A DNA stretch of 64,000 nucleotides from Globodera rostochiensis (lineage: Eukaryota; Nematoda; Chromadorea; Rhabditida; Heteroderidae): assembly GCA_018350325.1 (NCBI GenBank), contig JAEVLN010000023.1:125001-189000 (forward strand). The letters are read 5' to 3'. Positions 55,701-64,000 of the stretch are shown piece by piece. The number at the start of each line of letters is the position of its first letter. Within the stretch, counting starts at the first letter, position 1. A program made the position numbers and the translations under genes. The notes under the pieces were generated by a model. That model made no database searches and was not told where the DNA came from. It saw only the letters and a list, made by a program, of their open reading frames with translations.

Positions 55701-58700
55701 GTTCCACTGATACTAATAAAAATAGAATAATTCGAGAATCTTCATTGCCGTGAATATTCTCAAAACAAAATTTTAAACGTAAACTTAAACATACAATATT
55801 ATTAAAGAGCTTCAAATTTATGTATTTTAGCTCATTTGATTTCTTTGTGATTTGGAATGTTAAAATTTAGTTTTTTAGATGCTGAATACAAGTACGATTT
55901 GTCTTATATTTAATTTTATAATCAGATAATTTATATCAATTTTTAATTTATCGGTAAAAATAAATATTAGTTCTGAAATTCGGCGCTAACTTTCAAATTT
56001 TGTGTGAATTCTATTTTCTTTTATTTTTGATCAATTTGTTTTATCTTTTCTATTCGTTGCTTTGAGTTCCAGATTAATTGGTCATAAGTTGCAACATGCA
56101 AAGTTTCTTTTTATGAATTTATATTTTTAGGCTATGCGGATGCGCATGGCACTATTCTCCCGCACCCGCACTCATAACGAGTTTATTTTATTAACAAATA
56201 CGGCAGCAGGCTTTCATTGGCGTTTTAGTTTTTTTGATTTTTGCTATATTAATATTTTTACCTTAAATTATAGAAATCTTTTTCAATAGTTCAATTTATT
56301 GTTCTAAAATCAAATATATTCTAGAAGCGTTAACTGAATATTCTTCAGGTAGACTTTTGACAAAGTAATACCTTTGAAAATTAAAAATTTGAATTACATT
56401 GAATCGCTTCCCTCCTTGAAACGTCGATACAATGGTTGTACGTCATAGTTATTTTTGTATGTTTCAGTTATTTTGAGTAAAAGTGTAAGAGCTTGATTTT
56501 TTTCTAATGTTAATTCATAGTTTTCCTTACAAATTAAAAAATGTATGGGGTTTCTGGTTTTTTATATATTTTGAATCAAATTTTTATTTATAAGGTTTAC
56601 AACCAAAGAATTAATTTATTACATTACAATTAGATTAAGATTCAAGCCATACGAACTCACACAGTTAGTTTTTTATAATTCCATTCCACTGAGTATCACC
56701 TCCAAAAGTTTATCAAATTTTAAAATAAGACAAACTTTTTTTTGTTAAATTTGCTGGAATTTTTTGATATAAAAATAAAATTATACTACTTTTGTATTTT
56801 TTTATCTTTTTTTTAGTTTATCTAAATTCTATTTAAGGAATGAACGATTAATTATGACTCTTGCAATTGGTTCCTTATCCTCCTCAATGCTTTTACAATT
56901 GTAAAACATTTAATGAAGCGATATTTTTTTGGTGCTAATCGGATAGTTCTTAAGCCGTTTTAACATAAAAATCTAATATTTAGCATTAAGTTGAGATGTG
57001 TTTGATGCTTGCATCCATTTTAACATTATACTGAATTCATTCTTGCCTCAACTGAATTTCAATTTAATGAAAATAATTATTTATTTTCATAACAAAAAGA
57101 ACATTTTGCTAGGTTAAAATTATTTATCCATTTTGATTTGTTTATTTATTTTGTTTTTTATATTTATTCTTTCAATATATTTATTCGACTTTTATGGTTT
57201 TTATTTGGGGAATTGGTGGTTTTAATCTTTTCGCAACCGCAGAGACATTATGCGTAACTTTTTCTTATATTCTATTCTATGTTCTCTATAGCAAAAATAA
57301 TATTGTTAGGGTTGTTTCATCTATAAGTCTCTGATGAGTGTAATAAAATTATTTATAGTATTTTTTATAATTATAATATTATATTTTTATAAGTAACAAC
57401 TCATTTGTCTGAAGCAAAGTTTAATCTATAAATGTGTAAAGAAATATAGTTATTATATTTAATTTAGATAAATAGCTTATGATAATTAAATCCTTTTTTA
57501 TATTAGTATTCATTTAACAAATAAGTAAATAGGTTAACGTATCAAAAGTGAACCGTACTGACCCATTTTATCCTTAAGCGCAAAGACTTGCAGTTAATGT
57601 GGTTGTTGCGTCTTTGCTTTGTTTTCGCTATTTGTATAATTGTAATACATCTAAGCATATCATTTAAATTTTAATTAGCTAATTTTTAATCCAAAAGTCG
57701 CGCTTGTTGTTTGGTTGTCAGAGATTATTTACTTTGTATTTTCTGTTATCTTAATTTTATCGTTAGATTTGATTTTAACTAATTCATGCGTGACCTTCTC
57801 CAATAGTAAAATTTAATTTTTTGATGTCTAACAATGAATAGAATTTAAATGTGATTGATTATTTAGTTAGTTAAAGAAACGATTTTAATGAATCATTTTA
57901 CATTTTTAAATAACTACATATAATGCTTATTTATATGTAAGGAAAGATAGTTTATTTGCCGCTTCTTTGACTTTTAATATTTGAGTTTTTTTTTTTTGAT
58001 TTGTTATGTATAATTTTATATAATAAATACTCAATTTTCAATGTTTTTTACCTTATTGAACAAACATAATTCTTTTGAAGAAATAAAGAAAATCTTGAAT
58101 ATTTACTTATTTTATTAATGCAACAGTAATAAGTTCAAAGTTTAAACATTCTATCATTTTATTGTCATAATTGTCAAAATCTTTGCAAATTAATAATATC
58201 TTTTTATGTCTTTAGAGTAAAATATAATGTTGAATAGCGGAAATTGTTTTTAGTTTGATATTTTAATATATTTTCAAAAATATTTAATTTAGTATTGTGA
58301 ATCATTTGCTTAAATTGCCAACAAATTCTTTTTAGCTTTTAAGCTAACATTTAATCTAGTAATTGAAAATATTTTATTTTGCTACACATATTTTTTTAAA
58401 CAAATACTTTCTATAAATTTGTATATTTTTCAATTATATATTTGATTCCTTACTGTGAGTTGGAGCGTGTGCGCTCGCTGTCGTATTTTAATTCGTTGGT
58501 AAAATATGATGACAAATTATTTTTATTTACATTCCTCACAATTTTTTTTATTTTGACTTTTAAAATATTTTCCAGAGTAGAAAAAATTATTATTTAATAT
58601 AACGTATAGATTTTTATTTTAATTTGAATATTTTGCTTATTGAGTGTTTATTTTGTTCTTTGTTGTTGGCGGCCTATTTCTTCTAAAACTATTTGAACAT

Positions 58701-60389
58701 TTTGTTTATCTGTTAAATATATAAATTTTTTTAATTAACGAACTTACAAATTCAACTGCCCGACCTTACCAAATAGATTTTCCAATCTTTAAATTCAGAT
58801 GCACTAGTCTCTGCGAGCAGCCTGGTCGTTTTTGTTAAAACGCAGATTTTTTATGTGGTTTAAATACATAATTTGATAAATTCACTAATAAATATATTTC
58901 TTGATATTATCAAGATATTTAAATTTTAATGTTACACATAATCATTGTTGGATTGTTTTTTTATTTCTTTATAAAAGTATTTATTTTATTAATTAATTAA
59001 CAAAAACTTTAAAATAATTTGCTGCATAAAACAGAGAAAAAAAGAATATGAGATAATGATTGTTGTCCACTCACAAGTACTTTGAACCAAATATGAATAT
59101 GTAATTCTTTCTTGCAAAAACGGAATCATTTGCATATAAAGAAAGTTTAGTTCTATTTATTGTACCTTTATTTCGTTATATTGTATTTTCACAAATATTA
59201 AGCCGCCTTTTTTTCCCATACGCCTTGACTTTTCAACACTTCGACTCCCTGCTTTCCATCAGCCCTTAATATTTTCCATAATCACTTTGATATGAAGTTG
59301 TATTATTATGCTCGTTTATGTTTATTTGCACCCTTAAAATTGTTTAGCGCTTTAAAATGTTTGGTCTTTGATTTAACTTTATTCTTAATTTTTTTGGTCG
59401 GCGAAATTTTACGATTTTTATTTTATCGTTCTACCGAAATTAGATCAAATATTCTTGAACAGCTATTTTCTTTTTATATTTAAATAAATTTGTGTATATT
59501 TTCATATCAGTCAAATATGTTACAATAAAGGCCGGCAGCAACAAACTTAATTTATTTGTTTGAAATTTAATTTTGCTTTACAATAATATCTTTGAACAGG
59601 AGAAAGAGTTTTTAAGCAGTTTTATATTTTAAGATTTATTATTATTATTTTTTTTAAACAATCAACATGTGACTTTTAGTAAGCTTCGTAAAAAGGATTT
59701 GGTGTTTACATATTAAATATTTTGATAGATTTTTAAATATTCATTAGACAAAAACAAATCGAAGCGTGTTCCAGGCGTTTTTGCATTGCCCCGCCTGTTG
59801 CCCAATTTATTTTGCATTATTTTGCCCATTTTTAATAAATATTTTAAATTTTATTAATTAAAAGCATAAATCAGGTTATCATTAGAAAATAATGTTTTCC
59901 TTAAACACATAATCTCATATTTTAACTCCATTATATATTGTTAATTGTACGAACTATTGATATAAATTGATCATTAGAATTAATGAATTCTACAATCATT
60001 TGATAAATATTTCCCGTACAGTTTAAATTTTCAGTTTAAAGATTTTAACATTTTTTCATAAAATTTGATTCTAATTTAATTTTTGGAAGATTGGTATAAT
60101 TTTATGTGCTTTATGTTATGTAATTTATTAATACAATTCCGAAATCTTCCAAGGTCTTCAACGTATCTTGGTTTTTCATGAGTTTTATTTTGATTTCATA
60201 GCAAATATGTGATTACATATTGATTTATATCTATTTTGTCGACTATTTAAGAAATAGTTAGTTGTTTATTACCCATTTTAGTTCAATGAAAGGCATTAAC
60301 AAAGCCTTTATTCTTTATTTACACTTTTTAAAAACTTTAAACTCCAGTAAACAACGAATTGTTACTATGTAGAAGTTTGCTTTAATGTA

Positions 60390-60605
60390 CTTACAGTGTG
60401 TAACAAAAGAATAGGGTCAAGCGATTTTTTAGTGGTTTGAATACTCAGACTGAACCGATCGAGCTGAAATTTTTACCACTGGTGGCCTATACATATATAT
60501 ATTAAGGTTCACGCAAGAAAATTGGAAAGTGTTGAAGAAAATTTTTTGTTAGAATTTTTTTTTGTTTTTTTTTCGAAAAACAGGGTGTAACAAAAGAATT
60601 GGGTC
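60390..60605 (+). mobile_element. Tc1/mariner-like terminus relic
   Basis: tacagtgtgtaacaaaagaa at 60392 and gggtgtaacaaaagaattgg at 60582 are direct copies of a word typical of mariner-type ends (acagggtgtaacaaaag, TA before it). Between them lies a segment containing gaccgatcgagctgaaattt-like words common in such elements. No transposase frame was found, and the repeats are direct, not inverted. Confidence 0.35.
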
Positions 60606-62099
60606 AGATTTTGTAAAGACTAGAACTTTTTTTATAGGCATTTCAAAATTTCGAAAAAATTCATGTAAGCACAACTTTTGATACTGATCAAAAAAGATCA
60701 GCAACTTGATCAGACACCTCCCTCATGGAGATCTGAAACCCCCCAGGACTGTTACGCTTCCCGTAGTTCTCAGGATCCGTTAAAAGAATGGGTTGTCTTC
60801 GATTACAACATTTATGAAGTCTGGACTTAAATACTTTCTTAGAGTTTTTTTCTCTGCTAACGGCAGGTAGTAGAATACAACGGCGTATCCGCCTTCATGG
60901 AACGCAGTGTTTCGCTTTCAGCGGCTTTCGCGCCCTTTAAAATAGATTACTCTACCTCAAATTTGTGTTAAAATAAAGAAGTCTAATATTTGAAAACATT
61001 TTTCAATCATTCAGTTTTTATTACTTTATTTGTTAACAGCGATGGATTTTTCGTCAAATTTTGTTTATATTTATTTAGCACTTTTATTATTTTCTAAAAT
61101 TATTAGCTTTATTTTTATTCAGAATCTTTTTAAATAATTTGATTTTAATTTTAATTATTATTTAATTATAGTATACGTAACAAAATATCAATTCAAAAAA
61201 ATTAATTTCATTATGCAAGTCAAAAATAATGTCGAACGTCCCTGTTGTGCGTCTCATTTTGATGCGTTTCGGCTATGAAAGTTAGAATTTCACAGAGCAA
61301 TAATTTTAATATTCTTCAATATATTTTGAACTTTCAGATTTAAAACGAGATCGGAGCCTTCCATTTCATCACTTGTAAAATATGCACAGTTTACGATAAA
61401 TAATTGCTAAAATTTAGTTTTTATTATTACATAGTTAAATTTGTCATAAAACTATCCAGTAAATAAAATGTTTTCATTTTTTTATTCAAGTCTATTTTGG
61501 TTTTCATTTGGCCTCTATTTTGTCATCAATAGATATTAATACTTTATGTTTAACTTATTTAATTTAAATGTTATTGTTAGCTTCAATATCGACTTATTTA
61601 ACAATTTTTTAATCAATATTTATTGCTTTTTCTTAAATTTGTATTTCATTTTAACTTTTAATGACCTTTGGCAGCCGCACATTGTAGCGCGGGAAAGCCT
61701 TCAAATTTAAATTTTAAAAGTAAAGAATTAAAAATATTTGATTTATAAAGTGCCAGCAAAATTCTTTAAACGGCATTTTCTGCTCATTTCCCTCACAGTC
61801 ACTTCGTGTACTCTTATCTGTTTTTTAGATTTTATTTTTAATTTTTTCTTCTCTTTTATCGTTATCAATAAGTTAAGAAACGATGCGATGTGTGGCAACG
61901 TAAATGGACTCCATCCATCTGCAGCATTAAAACGTGCATTTGTGTGGTTGTTAAAGTTACCACTGGTGAATTAGTAATTTTGTTTAGCTTAAAAATAATC
62001 AGCAAGCTGTAAAATCTAGTAAGTTAAATTTAATTTGATAATGTATTTTATGCTGGCTGATGTATTAATAGTTTTTAACAAAATTTGTTGAGTTAAAAT

Positions 62100-62157
62100 A
62101 TTTTAATTATAATATAACAGTAATAAGATATTTTTAATTATAATATAACAGTAATCT
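62100..62157 (+). repeat. 31-base tandem duplication
   Basis: ttttaattataatataacag followed by taat occurs twice in a row with aagatat between. Simple local duplication. Confidence 0.8.
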
Positions 62158-62467
62158 AAATACGTTCTTATTAAAAATAATTTCAATCAAAGCCTTTTTT
62201 GATTATTAATTTTTTTTAAGTGTTTAGCATCTATGCAATAATTACTTCAACATCGGGCAGGTGCGACCGACCATATCGTTTGTCATCCCAAGTGTTTGTC
62301 GTTTAATAAATACCCACGATTTTTTAAATTTAAATAAATAATTTAGTTTTACTTACTTTTACACATTAATCTATTGCCAACTGAACGCGTGTGTGATGTA
62401 TAACGTACTAGTGTTGACGATTTCCATCGGTCGCAGCTTTGCCCGCCAGACTACGTGAAGCAATTTA

Positions 62468-62700
62468 GATTTTTTCAATGTGTAATTACTATTTATTATT
62501 TATTTATTTAAATGTTTTAAAAATTTTCACCAAAGTGTTTTTTTCAAATGAACCTTTAATGGATTTGTATTTAATTTTTAATCCCTTTCATCATGCATTG
62601 AACGCCTTATTCTTTCTTAAGTGGATTGCCAGTTTCAAGTTGGATTTTTTCAATGTGTAAATTACTATTTATTATTTATTTATTTAAATGTTTTAAATTG
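62468..62700 (+). repeat. Pair of 55-base direct repeats, 177 apart
   Basis: ttttttcaatgtgtaattac followed by tatttattatttatttattt recurs at 62468-62523 and 62645-62700. Both ends with aaatgttttaaa. The spacer has no gene. Confidence 0.75.
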
Positions 62701-64000
62701 CGGATGTTAACCATTGTGGAGGCTTTTTTGTACAACATTGTTTGTTTTATTATTTATTTAATTTATCTAAAGTCGCATAAATGAAAATTTCTTAAGTGAG
62801 AAAAATAACAATTGTTAATATTTTTAATGAATTATTTATTACGAACCGTCTGTCAAAATTTACATTTATTTAAATACAAATTATTTACTTTTCTCTTCGC
62901 TTATTTAAATTTATTTTTGAGATTTTAGAGTAATATTGAAGTCTTTTATTATTCCAAACCAATTAATGAGTTATTTATTTTTTTGCCGATATCTAATTTT
63001 TTGCCCGTTTTTAATAAATATTTTAAAAATCAGCTTTTTATGCTGCTTCTAATTATTTATGAATTTTGCGGCGGCGTTCGTATCGAGGCAGTAGTTGAAA
63101 ATTTACTTTTATCTTCCTTGATACATTTAATTTTTTACATTTAATTTTAAAAATTTAACTTTATGAATTTGGTATTATTTATAAATGTTCAACCGCTCAA
63201 ATTTAAGATGCTTAAAATTGATTTTCTTTATTGGTAAATGCGCCCGAAAAACTTTTTCCTCTTTGTTATCAACTCACACCAATCGAAGCTGTCTTTGATT
63301 CACAATTTATGATCACCTTGATTCACAACATAGTGGATAGATAGTATTGGAAATCATTTGTCTGTCGCAGTCGGCACAAGACCATGTACGTGTTTAGCAT
63401 AGAGCGGCGTAATTCGCGTATAAATCGTTTTTTGTTTATAGTATTATTCTTTAATTATCATTTTATTTTAAATTGATGTAATTAACCAATATTAGTTCGC
63501 GTCAAAATTACATAGTTTTATATTTGATCCCTTTTTGATTTTATAGTGTATTTTGTGACAAAACATGTCTCAGTTTCATAAGATTTTGCGCTAAATCTTT
63601 TTATATTTAATTTGTAATATGTCGAGTCAAATTTGTTTACTTAATTATATCTGTTCAGAACGATTCACGTCGCAAACTAAAAAATTATAAAGAATTTGAA
63701 TAAGGAGAAGAAAGATTAAATTGTAGGTCGAAAATGAATGAATTAAAAATATCAAATCGATGAAAAATTACTAAACAAAAACTTTGAGAGGTTGGCAAGC
63801 AAGTTGACATCTATAAAATACTATTTTCCTATATGATTAAAATGATATTTAGAAAATAAATAAAAATGAGTATATAGCGAGATAAATGCAAAAACTAAAC
63901 TACCAAAATGTTAAACGAAAGAATCCATATAAAAGCCATTAGGTTTCCGACAATTTCAGGTCACTTAGATAATATTGAATGTTTATAAAATATACATTTA

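Larger units (their letters stand above)
52719..64000. other. Very AT-rich region, no supported gene
   Basis: From 52719 on, with the exception of about 53320-53790, the DNA is strongly AT-rich and contains long taaattta/ttatttattt texture. Open stretches are few and short (54291-54521, 55447-55815, 59292-59483, 61738-61974, 62478-62660) and show no assured domain. Short GC-richer islands of 30-90 bases recur at intervals of about 0.3-1.2 kb. The 53320-53790 part has normal composition and repeat words like those of the MITE minisatellite. Confidence 0.5.

Noticed and set aside
53800..64000. Mitochondrial or bacterial origin of the AT-rich block
   Set aside because: No rRNA, tRNA set, respiratory genes or bacterial genes found; AT-richness alone is not evidence.

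Overview
This window looks like repeat-rich nuclear DNA of a nematode, most likely a plant-parasitic cyst nematode (Heteroderidae). The genes are broken by short introns of about 45-95 bases (some longer) with GT..AG ends. At least three loci encode members of an expanded F-box-type protein family that I associate with Globodera/Heterodera genomes. The organism call is an inference from the family and intron style; no rRNA or mitochondrial marker is present. There is no operon structure and almost no gene is intact.

Layout. (1) 0-9.6 kb: F-box family relics on the minus strand (560-2684) and plus strand (6739-7276), AT-rich repeats, then a satellite of about 113-129 bases (7855-9450) broken by a second repeat of 335 bases that carries a tRNA-like sequence. 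(2) 9.6-27.6 kb: a three-copy direct array (copies A 9591-17533, B 17534-23301, C 23302-27610; period about 5.77 kb). It carries exons of a patatin-type calcium-independent phospholipase A2, a retroelement Gag relic (A only), an unidentified minus-strand gene, a foldback element and a disordered-protein relic. A alone keeps the intact left side and C alone keeps the intact right side, so B looks like a rearranged unit inserted into a single native locus. (3) 27.6-33 kb: exon islands of a minus-strand gene, a decayed protein kinase, an unidentified plus-strand gene and two duplicated glutamine-rich exons. (4) 33.07-34.35 kb: the best preserved F-box-family gene, four exons on the minus strand with one frameshift. 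(5) 35.9-52.7 kb: a segment bounded by inverted GC-rich repeats. It holds a Maverick/Polinton-type integrase (36128-36635) cut off by an 11,502-base run of A (almost certainly an assembly artefact), and on the other strand a six-exon chromodomain gene (49186-52010) with a TA-flanked MITE in its first intron and a strong hairpin in its fourth. (6) 52.7-64 kb: very AT-rich DNA with no convincing genes, beginning exactly where the right inverted repeat ends.

The most interesting items are the chromodomain gene lying between the two inverted repeats beside the integrase (possible cargo or second gene of a Maverick), the array whose copy structure fits integration of a rearranged circle, and the sharp composition boundary at 52,718. 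The genes do not form a pathway; the window is mainly a record of duplication, transposition and decay.
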